From Zelonia costaricensis (lineage: Eukaryota; Euglenozoa; Kinetoplastea; Trypanosomatida; Trypanosomatidae): a stretch of 26,811 nucleotides of DNA. Positions 17,601-24,442 of this stretch are shown piece after piece. Location of the stretch: assembly GCA_030849075.1 (NCBI GenBank), contig JASAOO010003176.1, positions 1 to 26,811 on the forward strand. Direction: 5' to 3'. Position 1 is the stretch's first letter; each line of letters starts with the position of its first letter. The notes under the pieces are model-generated. The model made no database searches. It saw only the letters and a program-made list of their open reading frames with translations, and had not been told where the DNA came from. The position numbers were made by a program, and so were the translations under genes.

Positions 17601-20166
17601 CCGCCGCCGAGGCTGGACTCGCCGCCCCCTCCACGTCGGCGCGTGCGGTACAGCCGCCTACGTGGCGCAGCTGCTCCGTGACGGTGGCGCCGTAGGCCAC
17701 CAGCGCCTCCAGCAGACCGGGATCGAGTTGCACGACGATGCTGGCGACGCCGACGACAATCGTCTCCTGGTGGCTGCGCAGGCACGGCTGCGTGGCGTGG
17801 GCGAGGGACGCGGAGGCGGACAGGCCCAGGCCGCTGCTGGGCGGCACCTCAAGCAGCGGCAGGGTGGTGCGGTGGAAGAGGACCAGGGCGTACGGAGCAC
17901 GCTCGGCGTGCATGAGCCGCGCTGGCCGCAGCCCACCGTCCCGCCACAGATGCCGTGAAGGGGGCGGCGAGGCGGGGGACGCGGTGTCCTCCGTCGCCGT
18001 GGTGTGCACCGCGTTGCGGTACTCGAGAAACGAGATGGCGCCGACGCCAACGAAGACGCTCGCGGCCTCACCGCGGCTCTGCTCCAGCTTCGCTGTCACT
18101 GCAGGGTCGGCAAGCTGATTGTCGAAAATCTTACGGTACACCTTCCGCTTCCGCGCGGACTGCTGGAAAACACCGCTGGCGACTGGCGTCGCCGCCGCCG
18201 ACGCTGGCAGCGGCAACGTGCTTGGTGGTGGCGCAGAGGCGTCGATGTTCGGGAAAAGCACGTCGACGTCGCGCATCGCGTACGTGAGGTGCGCCGTGGC
18301 TAGGGCCTCGTAGACGGGTGCTGCCGGCTCGGTGCGCGACTCCTGCCCAGCCTCATCGAGCAAGAAGAGCTGCTCAGCCGACAGGGCTCGGCGCCACGCC
18401 TGCGCCACGACCCCGGCCCCAACAACCGCCTGCGTCAGCAGCGTGATCGAGAAGCCGCCACAGTGCACGCTGACGTACTTGGCCGCGGTGCGCAGCTGGG
18501 ATGCTGCCAGGGCGGCTGCCGTCACCGCCTCGCCCGACTCCACCGGCGCCTCCACCACCCGCCGCTGCAACGCCGCCGTCGCGCTCTCCGACGCGTCCGT
18601 GCGCGGTGTTGCCGGGCTGGCAGCCGCCTCCGCCACCGATGACGCCGCTGCCGGTGCGGCGGCGCCATCGGCCTCGCCGCGTCGCCCGTCTGTGACTTGC
18701 TCGAGCATGCCCACCAGGTGCGCCACCTGTGCCGCCGACAAGACCGCGCTCCAGCCGCCGGCGGCCTCCACCTCGACCAGCACGCGAGGCGGCGCCGGGT
18801 CGACCACCAGCACGCCCCCGCCGCGCCGGGCAACGCGCACGGTGAACGGTGTAGAGCCGCAGCCATCCCCAGCCGCCGCCGCCGCCGCCGCCGCCGCCGC
18901 CCCGCTCGCCCGCATCACAGGCGCGAGTGGCGATTGTGCGGCGTGGGTCGTGGAGGTGGCGAAGATAAGGTCGTCCAGCACAAACGCCGTCGGCACCGGC
19001 CCGTCCTGCGCCATGACATGCAGGTAGCACTGCCAGTCCTCCACCGCCGCCGTGCACTGCATGTCCTCCGGCGCCGCGGTCGCCGCCGCCTCGTCGACGG
19101 TGAAGCGCAGACCGCGCCGGCAGGAGAGGTGCACCACGCGAGTGCCCTTGCGCAGCTGCACGGGGTCTGCGGCTGCTGTGGCCGCAGCGGTCCGACTCGG
19201 CGCTGTCGCCGAGGGTGCGCGGGAGCGACGGCCGACGACCGAGCCGCTCGCGCCGGCGGGTGGGACGCAGACGGTGAGTCGCAGCTCCTCCACCCCGACG
19301 GTGACGCCCTGCAGCTGCTGCTTCAGGTAGGTCATGAGGTCCCCCACGGTGTGGAAGTGCCGCGGCGGGGCGCCCGAGGACGGGCTCGGTCCGCCCCCGC
19401 CGCCACGCGTCGGAGAGCCCGGTGATGGGCTGCCGCCGCCGCCAGGCTCCGCAGCGTCGTCGCTGTCGGGCTCCTCTGCCGCGTCGCGCGCGAGCAGCAG
19501 GGTGTGGTCCTCGATGGAGTAGGAGTGGGCGAGCCGCGTCGAAGAGGAAAGGAAGGGTGCGCCATCCTCGCCCGTGCCGGTTGCCGCGGCGCTGGGGAGC
19601 ACGCCAGCCTCGCCACCCGCGTTCTCCTCCGTGCCGCAATGCCCCTCGTTCACCACACCGGCGCTGCTGTGTTCAGCAGCACCCTCTGGAGTGGGCAGCG
19701 GCGGAGCCGCGACCTCAACCACGAGGTCGATCGACTCCACCGTCAGCGACTTCTGCGTAGTGATGCGGCGGAGAAACGAGAGGAGGCCCGGCGAGCGGAT
19801 CTTGCCGCTGAGCAGGCGCACCGGCGGCCTGGAACGCTCACCCGTCTTTCTTGTGCCCCCGCCGGCGGCTCCACTCTGGGCAGCACCGGGCTGCGCACTC
19901 AGCGATGGCTGGGGCGCTGGCGAGCTGGTGCCACCGCTACCGCTAGCCTTCTCGTGAGCGGCTGCGGCCTTCGAGGACGCCACGGCCGAGGCGTGCGCCG
20001 TCTCGCGCAGGACGTCGACGAACGGGTTGTACGCCGGGTCGAAGAAGACCTCATTCACGCGCTCCTCGTTCAGGTGAAAGGTGTTTGTCTGGTAGTCGTA
20101 GTGACCGAAGTTCTTGAAGATCTTCCGCTGCAGCGGCAGCAGGAGGTAGGTGCTCACTAGGTTCAT
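11602..20166 (-). CDS. ATG2: Giant ATG2-family autophagy / lipid-transfer protein
   Basis: Protein of 2854 residues. ATG2 is a rod-shaped chorein-family protein that moves lipid from ER to the growing autophagosome and acts with WIPI/ATG18 and ATG9. Seen: an N-terminus with LLPLQRKIFKNF and FHLNEERVNEVFF (1-50) and GKIRSPGLLSFLRRI...SLTVESIDLVVEV (118-155), resembling the chorein entry region. Near 2262-2283, ELEFFLSDCALNVSLYEGTDL aligns by eye with the CAD hallmark (DCSxxWxLYDGYDW). VVVGEVTVFDCIDVSDVHRLL (about 2430-2444), RLQPTSLTWSGASVDFAMSFF (about 2525-2546) and FFRRVVVLPTTLTVAG (about 2592) follow the same order as in ATG2. GLQPLSAVARVGEAAKGLLLLPLSNYR (about 2683-2710) matches the ATG_C domain (VxxGxxxxxLLLPxxxYR). 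Usual length is about 1600-2000; the excess is Ala/Ser/Gly-rich low complexity. Start is a true ATG at the frame's beginning; stop TGA. VPS13 is the main alternative, made less likely by the CAD and ATG_C elements. Confidence 0.85.
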   Translation of the reverse strand: MNLVSTYLLLPLQRKIFKNFGHYDYQTNTFHLNEERVNEVFFDPAYNPFVDVLRETAHASAVASSKAAAAHEKASGSGGTSSPAPQPSLSAQPGAAQSGAAGGGTRKTGERSRPPVRLLSGKIRSPGLLSFLRRITTQKSLTVESIDLVVEVAAPPLPTPEGAAEHSSAGVVNEGHCGTEENAGGEAGVLPSAAATGTGEDGAPFLSSSTRLAHSYSIEDHTLLLARDAAEEPDSDDAAEPGGGGSPSPGSPTRGGGGGPSPSSGAPPRHFHTVGDLMTYLKQQLQGVTVGVEELRLTVCVPPAGASGSVVGRRSRAPSATAPSRTAAATAAADPVQLRKGTRVVHLSCRRGLRFTVDEAAATAAPEDMQCTAAVEDWQCYLHVMAQDGPVPTAFVLDDLIFATSTTHAAQSPLAPVMRASGAAAAAAAAAAGDGCGSTPFTVRVARRGGGVLVVDPAPPRVLVEVEAAGGWSAVLSAAQVAHLVGMLEQVTDGRRGEADGAAAPAAASSVAEAAASPATPRTDASESATAALQRRVVEAPVESGEAVTAAALAASQLRTAAKYVSVHCGGFSITLLTQAVVGAGVVAQAWRRALSAEQLFLLDEAGQESRTEPAAPVYEALATAHLTYAMRDVDVLFPNIDASAPPPSTLPLPASAAATPVASGVFQQSARKRKVYRKIFDNQLADPAVTAKLEQSRGEAASVFVGVGAISFLEYRNAVHTTATEDTASPASPPPSRHLWRDGGLRPARLMHAERAPYALVLFHRTTLPLLEVPPSSGLGLSASASLAHATQPCLRSHQETIVVGVASIVVQLDPGLLEALVAYGATVTEQLRHVGGCTARADVEGAASPASAAVSARAEGVRTPPPTSPLLPSAAPSPQVRTRSSVKVFLESIDASVRFPVPTEGPSDGTAASAGESALLTRLLQCLRETSQHAHTHNRRFLRRRARQTQGGADCADVAAGLLALCAVQEQLGFPEDATRRARFLPELLRFSLRDLQVVHTPSAARARTGSDGRDAAAAAASQQDVVYVPASTSVKWREAVVYVRDILEDTKSELLRVNYSPEMHIQVTHTGLSAGHRGACAALQRVLALHVRLGEITTTALTQDDYLLATYYVNELVATLSRCRQRLHTTDATAAADAHERPAGSSRSSARVDPATARSATSPAASPPSPPALDGRERLPESAVAEAFAVADAHDSARGAAAGACGPGGRARRGGRGRASGSRGSSTAAAAAGSAPSSSSSFFQLTVPALWRCIDTTCTSADIRIGRIRLGLLAPRLSPMGQVVGEPLFRCLPKAQRRCLVDLNCLYHLYIMELLEVSVRGLTANGALAGAGQATYARVRVGGFSLWERRPAPAPPRALAACGDGRLSGVMASSLYNSSASGAPGSGAPAPYASVSESAGARRELAYYLATAATAAHSSHHRGGETLVQLVQSFTEADHSSSDSATDANGDEGDEATLDRDMATGTKVGFEDRSDARRSARVLAALWDAYVHEMEDGRDAPPATSHGRGVCEVRLLEATEPAVTSSLAPPSPTRSNTRHVSMQLTGLGLHHAVAYNGDHLAAVLKQFFTGADGSVAAAPAPPPPVPISGARGGNTARADTDEGAAAVAASWYTEVRVDMVNLMATYRPHGAGRALAVLLLPRASLFLEAPVSVAASQTPASTEPRAARRSAATTCPPSSSPPALVQTSTAAAATSPAAAAADTPVMEVRVRAWLHTPLPLYVCNDCEVEALMGEVLDPAESDDWGVDLESAGFVRLCEVVSTAASPAGTASGFTPRRHGTVAGPTSTGAGLPLPTPNLLVTVHASAAAADASAASGGDGEDGATRAPTISVQLQHVELSAFMAKDSFEVFRDLAETWGSGADLQTTDAPAALVMRSGPGFEWVAEEVARSCAPMTFRVNPYLAPDEVAAQEAAEDSAPQHRARSALRHIASVEDHTSHYPFAPSSATLVGSRTLEAPWGIAPASHRGGGGSGHAYDYQHWLDALHASRGRDSRLHDTYQTRVAQLLDGAPWVPAAGLPGPGSVLARDGAGGAAGHTAAGARPGARVSPMLPPPPPQQQQGQGQRTFADAMDTISVPSDDEDDDAGVNVHNAAAPSHQLRPTRSPQRLHGRGRAVRGVTKSRSPAGRRSRSRGRANIASLSSSFSDMEDFEAAKAPLEWCVMPTSNAGDEDSAGCSPSLLSSSDAKTPDADRCSGGDSGVRGGVVDLFAACESQPHFLSFWSRERVEAARQRRAARLHQLDRTDDVLLHDTAEKYLYPPAELEFFLSDCALNVSLYEGTDLMAAAVRQQRRGYLQIVSRGASMAQAASVAVPRASSTHSASMDTAAPSVAAETAVPAFSDAAQLRESRTQRSLSRCSRATATTSVAALAGGESSASRLRRLDERGSRSGFGDRDPSKRLVLSCRGITVQADTFPQAAEEDLWFRVVVGEVTVFDCIDVSDVHRLLTATPRPSSTAGGSSPSPASASAVPAGGGAGDSSQLELTGLLTSSKSVHVTTGGMLAAEAAHAVSQFQQGGSELSLVVRLQPTSLTWSGASVDFAMSFFASAATAAPSVSTTVGGSGGGTGSDSPSTATAAASAEVGVISGTEAPPLFFRRVVVLPTTLTVAGSFESDKGVLTALAEGNSLDALRSIPVLSWISLQAIPLPIPFMRIEDCSSAATLLQRIVEDSNCVSVRFLLTACCCGLQPLSAVARVGEAAKGLLLLPLSNYRGAALHHAIRTASSVFMEELLAQTSGMAALLASGSYHASRALLDVLVAPQHRPLTITEPSRAAQPSGVTDGWRQGQEQLRVGLQEALTMASYCTGPDGSLLRVPAAALRLLMGVSGAATTTLWGVRNSQSSTVRERDGYIYKKK
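18872..18901. repeat. (GCC)10 trinucleotide repeat encoding poly-Ala
   Basis: Ten GCC units on the plus strand, read as GGC on the minus strand in a frame giving a run of alanines in the ATG2-like protein near residue 425. Pure trinucleotide runs of this sort are prone to length change. Confidence 0.85.
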
Positions 20167-20197
20167 CCCTCACCAGTGAGTGTGCGAGTGGGGGTGT

Positions 20198-20212
20198 GGG
20201 GGGGGGGGGGGG
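20198..20212 (-). promoter_or_regulatory. C15 tract upstream of the ATG2-like start
   Basis: Fifteen consecutive G on the plus strand, so C15 in the mRNA sense, 32 to 46 bases upstream of the ATG. It may act as a pyrimidine tract for an acceptor very close to the ATG (GGTGAG) or, if splicing is further upstream, lie within the 5' UTR. Confidence 0.6.
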
Positions 20213-20284
20213 TCCCCGCAAAATCTAGAAGGTCAACGTGCCGAACCCGCACCGCGTCGACATCACCCACGCCCCGCGGTTTCC

Positions 20285-20356
20285 TCCAAGTAAGAAGCAG
20301 AGCGCAAGATGCAGAGAGACGCGCCGCGAAACGCTAGGGAGGCAGGGAGGGGACGC
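20285..20356 (-). promoter_or_regulatory. Candidate trans-splice acceptor region for the ATG2-like mRNA
   Basis: Two plausible minus-strand acceptors: a C/T-rich tract GTCCCCTCCCTGCCTCCC followed by TAG with AG at 20335-20336 (5' UTR about 168 nt), and TCTCTCTGCATCTTGCGCTC...TTCTTACTTGGAG with AG at 20285-20286 (about 118 nt). They cannot be ranked by eye. Confidence 0.4.
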
Positions 20357-20399
20357 ACACACTCAGAAGAAAAATACACGAAGCGCACCTCGTGAACGC

Positions 20400-20432
20400 T
20401 GGTGTGGTGTGGTGTGGTGTGTGTGTGTGTGT
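20400..20432. repeat. GGTGT pentamer and GT array
   Basis: Several tandem GGTGT units run directly into a pure GT array on the plus strand, so ACACC/AC in the transcribed strand. It lies about 240 bases upstream of the ATG2-like start, in a GC-rich spacer. Confidence 0.85.
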
Positions 20433-21110
20433 GCGTCTCGGTCTGCAACAACAGCGTAGCGCTCGACAGCGCGTGATGGCAAGGAAGGGGGGAGGATTCG
20501 GGGCGCGTATGGTGCCGTGGCAGCGCTCTTTCCGCGGCAGGAGAGCAGCTACGGGCAAAACAAGAGAAGGCCAACTCTGAGCACCAACGCCGACAGCAAG
20601 AAGAAAAGGCCGTGGAAGCAGAGGTCCGCGCGAGGACGACAAGCAGACAAGTCCAGTCCGACGCGGTGTAGGAGCTCCGAAAGAGCGGGGCACGGCAAAG
20701 ATGAAGCAGCCCGAAAACCCCGGCTTCTTGAAGGTTCTTGACGGGAAGAAGGACGGGAGGGGGGGAAGATGGGCACTCCGTCGCGAGAGTTGGCGGCGAG
20801 GAAAAACAAACAAAGGCGCTCCGCTGGCGAAACACCTCGGCTCTCCTCGCGCGGCCCACACGAGCACACAAAGCGGGAAAAAAAACGAGAGAGGCGTTGT
20901 CCTGTGGAGGACGGGCCACGGCGTGAAGAAAGCAGCGGTGACACAGTCCGACGGGACAGCGAAGCAGAGGCGCCTCCCCCCTTCTCTTGCGCCCCTCCCG
21001 CGATGGGCAGCAGAGACAAGGACAACGCCGTGACGATGCCCCGGAAGCAGCCAACGTGCGCGGCAGTCTAACGCACGAGCAGCAGTTCAAGACGAACGCA
21101 GGTCTCTTCC

Positions 21111-21128
21111 CACACACACACACACACA
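21111..21128. repeat. (CA)9 microsatellite
   Basis: Nine CA units in the spacer upstream of the ATG2-like gene, about 0.95 kb from its start codon. Confidence 0.9.
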
Positions 21129-22094
21129 CGTCTCGCGCCGCGATCTCTCTCTCTTTCCCTGCCTTTCGCCGTGTCCGACGGGGTGTGGGACGGTGCGGAC
21201 GGTGTCGGGCCTGTCGACGAGAAGAAGGCGATCGGTGTGCTCTGCGGCGTGCCGTGATGTATGTATGGAGCGAGGTGTGTATGTGGGTGATAGAGAAAGG
21301 CGTGAGGGGGGAAGGATGCCGGATTGCGATTGAGCCCAAACGAAAACAAAAAAAAAACAAGTCGATGAGAGCAGGAGAGAGGGGGAGGGGGCAGCAGCGC
21401 AATACAAAAGGAACAAGGAAGGGAGCAAGCCCGCTACGTGCAGCTCGGGATGGGAAGAACTCGGGGAGGGGGAGAGGGGGATAGGGAAGGGGGATAGCGG
21501 AGCGGGGGGGGGGGGGGACGCGCAGTGAGCGCTGCGCCGAGGAGGAGTGTGGGGGTGGGGGTGGGGGGCGCAACGCGCAGGAGGACGCGAGTTTTGTTTT
21601 GTTTTTTTGTTTTCAACAGCGTGCGTGAGAAGCACAAATGTGTGGTAGTGTTGGTAGTGGTGATAAGAGCGGTGAGCCATTTAGCGAAGTGGAGCAGCCA
21701 GATGACCTTGTGGGCGGAGCACGAGAGAAACTCTGACAGAGCGCGCATAATGCGTGGGTGGTGAGAGAGGGCGCCGGCCACTCGCAAGGAGCAGGGAGTC
21801 GGCAATTGGGCAGAGCTGCCTCGCGTATCTGGAGTGGGGCTCTACTCGCGACGCACAACTCTAGACATCTATTGTGTACTTTTTCTTTTTTTTTCTTTTT
21901 TTTTTCTTCCTTGGCTTTACGCATGCGCTGCAGTGTTGCGCTGCCCTCTCTTGCCGTGTTAGCCACGAGCTTGAGTACTCGGAAGCTCGCCGCTCGCTTA
22001 ACGCGTCCCAGCGTCACGCAACGTCACATGTGAACAAGTCGTCGGCCGCAGTGGGCCACTCCCTTGCCGCGAACCCGCACCGAGGCCCGGTTGC

Positions 22095-23609
22095 CTAACG
22101 CGGAATCGCAGGCGGGTCGTGCGCAGGGAGCGCTAGCCGAGGCCGCGTTCCCGGCACTCTGCCAAACGATCCATCCGTGGGCGGCGCTGCATTCATGCTG
22201 CGTGCGCTGCAGGTGACCACAAAGTGCTGCATGTGGACCCGCAGCGGTGCCCGTGACGGCGCGGCACTGCCCCCCGACGCAGCGACTTGGGCATCCAGGA
22301 CCGCCTGCAGGACGTCGAGGGGGTCGGCCGCACTGCGGCGACGACGCACCCCAGTCGGCGACCACGCCGCGAGGCTTGCCACGTCTGGGTCGTTCCCTGA
22401 AGAGTCACCAGAAGGTGCAGTGTGCTGCTCATTCCAAAGGGACCCAGTGACATCCACGAAGAAGCTGTCTGGCGCCCTATCAGCCGCCTCTTGGCGGTGC
22501 TGAATCGTGCGCCACCAGAGCGCCCCTGCAGGGCTGTGCAGCGCCTGGTAGAGCGGCGCGGCGCGGTAGTGTGCCACAAGCGCCGCCGGCGTCATCGCGT
22601 ACTCGGAGGTGAACCAGCGCCGGCGCACGCTTGGGAAGGGAAAGAAGACATCCGCGTGGCCGCTGCGCAGCGTCTCGTGCACCTCCACCGCCCGGCGCAG
22701 GGCCTGCACCGGCGCCACGTCGTCGCCCTCACACGCCGCCGTCGCAGCTGCTGCTGCGATCCGCAAGCACTCCTGGGCGTCGAGGTGGCTGCTCTCGAGG
22801 TAGCCGCCGGCGTCTTCTGCGGCCCACGCCGGTGCTGTCACCTCCGTCTCCGCAGCGTGGCCCACAATCGCCACGACACCGTGGGGTCGCAGAACCCGGT
22901 GTGCGTGCGAGAGGTGCCACGGCGCGTCGAAGAGCATCTCGTGCGCAAAGACGTTGCCGGCGAGCACCACGAGGTCCAGCGAGCCGGCGGCAACGGCCTC
23001 AAGCGGGGAGCGCAGCGCCGGCAGCGGCCGCGTCGATCGGCTTGAGGCTTGCGCCACTGCATTGCCTGGCGAGAGAGTCAACGCGGAGTGCGCCGCTGGT
23101 ACTGCTGATGACGAGGAGAGCGACTGCGGGGGAGAGGCGGCCGCTGGCAGGGCCGCCCCGGGTGAAGAGGAGATGTCAGAGCACGGCGGCGCCGCCTGCG
23201 TGCGCTGTGTCATGCTGCCCACGTGTGCGGTGGGGATGTGCTCCCGGCAGCGGTCCCACACGCGCTGCACCTGCGCCGCCGACGCCGTGGACGGGCACAC
23301 GACGAGGCACTCCTTGTAGAAGGGCACCGAGTCGGCCAGCACGGCGAGCCACGCGTCAAGCGGTTCGGCGAAGGAGGCCTGTGGCCCGCGCGACGAGCCC
23401 TGCAGCACGGCACCGAATGGGGAGAGCAGGTTCTCACTCGGCGAGGCGCGGTGAGGACTTGCGCGGCGGCCCAGTGCCTTGCGACCCACAACACGCGGCG
23501 ATACGGGCGGTGGCGCTGTGAGTCGTGTCCGCCAGCGCCGCACACAAGAAGAAGCGGACCAGGTACGTTGCAGGCCCACGAGGGCGCCGCTCGACCTCCG
23601 CCACGACAT
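22095..23609 (-). CDS. Class I SAM-methyltransferase-like protein with degenerate motif I
   Basis: Protein of 504 residues. LDLVVLAGNVFAHEM near 211 followed by AHRVLRPHGVVAIVGH (about 235-251) is the typical post-motif II/III strand of class I methyltransferases (xxRVLKPGGxxxxxG). FTSEYAMTPAALVAHYRAAPLYQ (about 330-355) resembles the C-terminal element of the trans-aconitate/CRG1-type family (xxMTxxxLxxYxxSxS). Where the SAM-binding DxGxGxG loop should be (near 97-116) the protein has ECLVVCPSTASAAQVQRVW, which lacks the glycines. It may therefore have lost SAM binding or bind it unusually. The usual family length is about 300; extra Ala/Ser-rich segments and an Arg-rich N-terminus (MSWRRSSGALVGLQRTWSAS), which may be a mitochondrial presequence, account for the rest. 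The start is the first in-frame ATG; the longer frame to 23864 begins with GTG and crosses the pyrimidine tract. Stop is TAG. Confidence 0.65.
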   Translation of the reverse strand: MSWRRSSGALVGLQRTWSASSCVRRWRTRLTAPPPVSPRVVGRKALGRRASPHRASPSENLLSPFGAVLQGSSRGPQASFAEPLDAWLAVLADSVPFYKECLVVCPSTASAAQVQRVWDRCREHIPTAHVGSMTQRTQAAPPCSDISSSPGAALPAAASPPQSLSSSSAVPAAHSALTLSPGNAVAQASSRSTRPLPALRSPLEAVAAGSLDLVVLAGNVFAHEMLFDAPWHLSHAHRVLRPHGVVAIVGHAAETEVTAPAWAAEDAGGYLESSHLDAQECLRIAAAAATAACEGDDVAPVQALRRAVEVHETLRSGHADVFFPFPSVRRRWFTSEYAMTPAALVAHYRAAPLYQALHSPAGALWWRTIQHRQEAADRAPDSFFVDVTGSLWNEQHTAPSGDSSGNDPDVASLAAWSPTGVRRRRSAADPLDVLQAVLDAQVAASGGSAAPSRAPLRVHMQHFVVTCSARSMNAAPPTDGSFGRVPGTRPRLALPAHDPPAIPR

Positions 23610-23623
23610 GGGGGTCCTCCTTT

Positions 23624-23663
23624 CTTTCGAGCCAGCGAAGCACGGAAAGTGGGAGAAGAGTGC
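23624..23663 (-). promoter_or_regulatory. Candidate trans-splice acceptor for the methyltransferase-like mRNA
   Basis: On the minus strand, CACTCTTCTCCCACTTTCCG continues into GCTTCGCTGGCTCGAAAG, the AG being at 23624-23625, about 15 bases before the ATG. This supports the ATG at 23609 over any upstream start, since the tract would otherwise have to be translated. The short leader is a caution; an earlier acceptor is possible. Confidence 0.45.
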
Positions 23664-24070
23664 GTGTGTCGCAGCAACGTCGTCGCGAGTCGAGGGAGCT
23701 GCGCAAGGTACCGCACGAGAGGCAGCGCGTCCACAGACGCTCGCCTTGTCAGTCCAGGTGCGGTGAAGAGTGCAGAAGATAAGCAGGCGCCAAGAGCGGC
23801 AACCCCTCCCGCGAGCTGCGGTTGCTAAAGCGCGATGAGAAGCAGTGGTCAACGCAATCGGCACGTGAGAGGTGGAGCAGTGCAGTGTGAGAACGGTGTG
23901 GAAAGAGATGGGGAGTGTAGAGGGGGGCCTCTAGTCGACGTCACGTCCTGCAAGACACCTGCCACTTTGCTTCCGAGAGCGGCGACGTTCACCCCACGCC
24001 GCCGTCCCACCGCGAGCGAGCCAGCGTACCGCTCACTCGTATGCGGCAGTCGCGACATGCGTTTCGGGGG

Positions 24071-24089
24071 GTGCGCGCGCGCGCGCGTG
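24071..24089. repeat. Alternating (GC)n block
   Basis: GTGCGCGCGCGCGCGCGTG, a perfect alternating purine-pyrimidine run with a core of seven or more GC units. Such runs are the classic sequence for left-handed Z-DNA. It lies in the spacer upstream of the methyltransferase-like gene. Confidence 0.85.
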
Positions 24090-24370
24090 GTGCGAGGGCG
24101 CGTGACGCGCCTTGTTTCATGATCGCATATCTGCGCGTCTCCAACGCCTGCACCCGTGGCTCCGCCAGCGCAGAGCCGAGTTGCGCTCCTGTGAACATGC
24201 CAGACGCCGGCGCCCGTCACAAGTACCGAGTGACGTCATCATCTTCTCGTCTTTGTGGCTTTGGCTATCCTCCGCACCGCAGAGCGCGTGGAGAGTTCGA
24301 CTCAACGACAGAACGTCGCAAAGGAAAAATGTGACAGCGAATCAACTACACGACCACGCAACACAAAGAG

Positions 24371-24386
24371 ACACACACACACACAC
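24371..24386. repeat. (AC)8 microsatellite
   Basis: Eight AC units followed by interrupted CA sequence to about 24400. It lies in the 3' UTR of the 289-residue protein gene and reads as GU in the mRNA. Confidence 0.9.
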
Positions 24387-24442
24387 AAACACACGCACGC
24401 CATCGAGGCGTGCAGCGCGCCCGTCTTCATTTCTTCTTCTTT

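Larger units (their letters stand above)
20167..22094. other. Spacer between methyltransferase-like and ATG2-like genes
   Basis: About 1.9 kb with no supportable gene. On the minus strand it is the 3' UTR of the methyltransferase-like gene and then the splice/5' UTR region of the ATG2-like gene. Contents: a C15 tract (minus) at 20198-20212; a GGTGT/GT array at about 20400-20432; a CA repeat at 21111-21128; a minus-strand T-rich tract at 21349-21358; a G-run at about 21505-21518; and two plus-strand T-rich tracts followed by CAG (21592-21619 and 21879-21933). The longest open frame (to 21573, minus) begins with TTG and is Pro/Ser/Arg low complexity. Confidence 0.75.
23610..24442. other. Spacer between the 289-residue protein gene and the methyltransferase-like gene
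   Basis: About 0.83 kb with no supportable gene. On the minus strand it holds the 3' UTR of the 289-residue protein gene, including the CA repeat at 24371-24386 (GU in the mRNA) about 57 bases after the stop codon, and the splice/5' UTR region of the methyltransferase-like gene. A (GC)n block lies at 24071-24089. Confidence 0.75.

Noticed and set aside
20263..21573. 436-codon minus-strand open frame upstream of the ATG2-like gene
   Set aside because: It starts at TTG and is Pro/Ser/Arg low complexity from C/T-rich UTR sequence, without domain signatures.
23610..23864. 85-residue N-terminal extension of the methyltransferase-like protein
   Set aside because: It begins with GTG and passes through the probable acceptor tract; the ATG at 23609 is the first in frame.
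24245..24310. tRNA-like GAGTTCGACTC motif near 24291
   Set aside because: The apparent T-arm stem is only about three pairs and no D-arm box or acceptor stem could be found around it.
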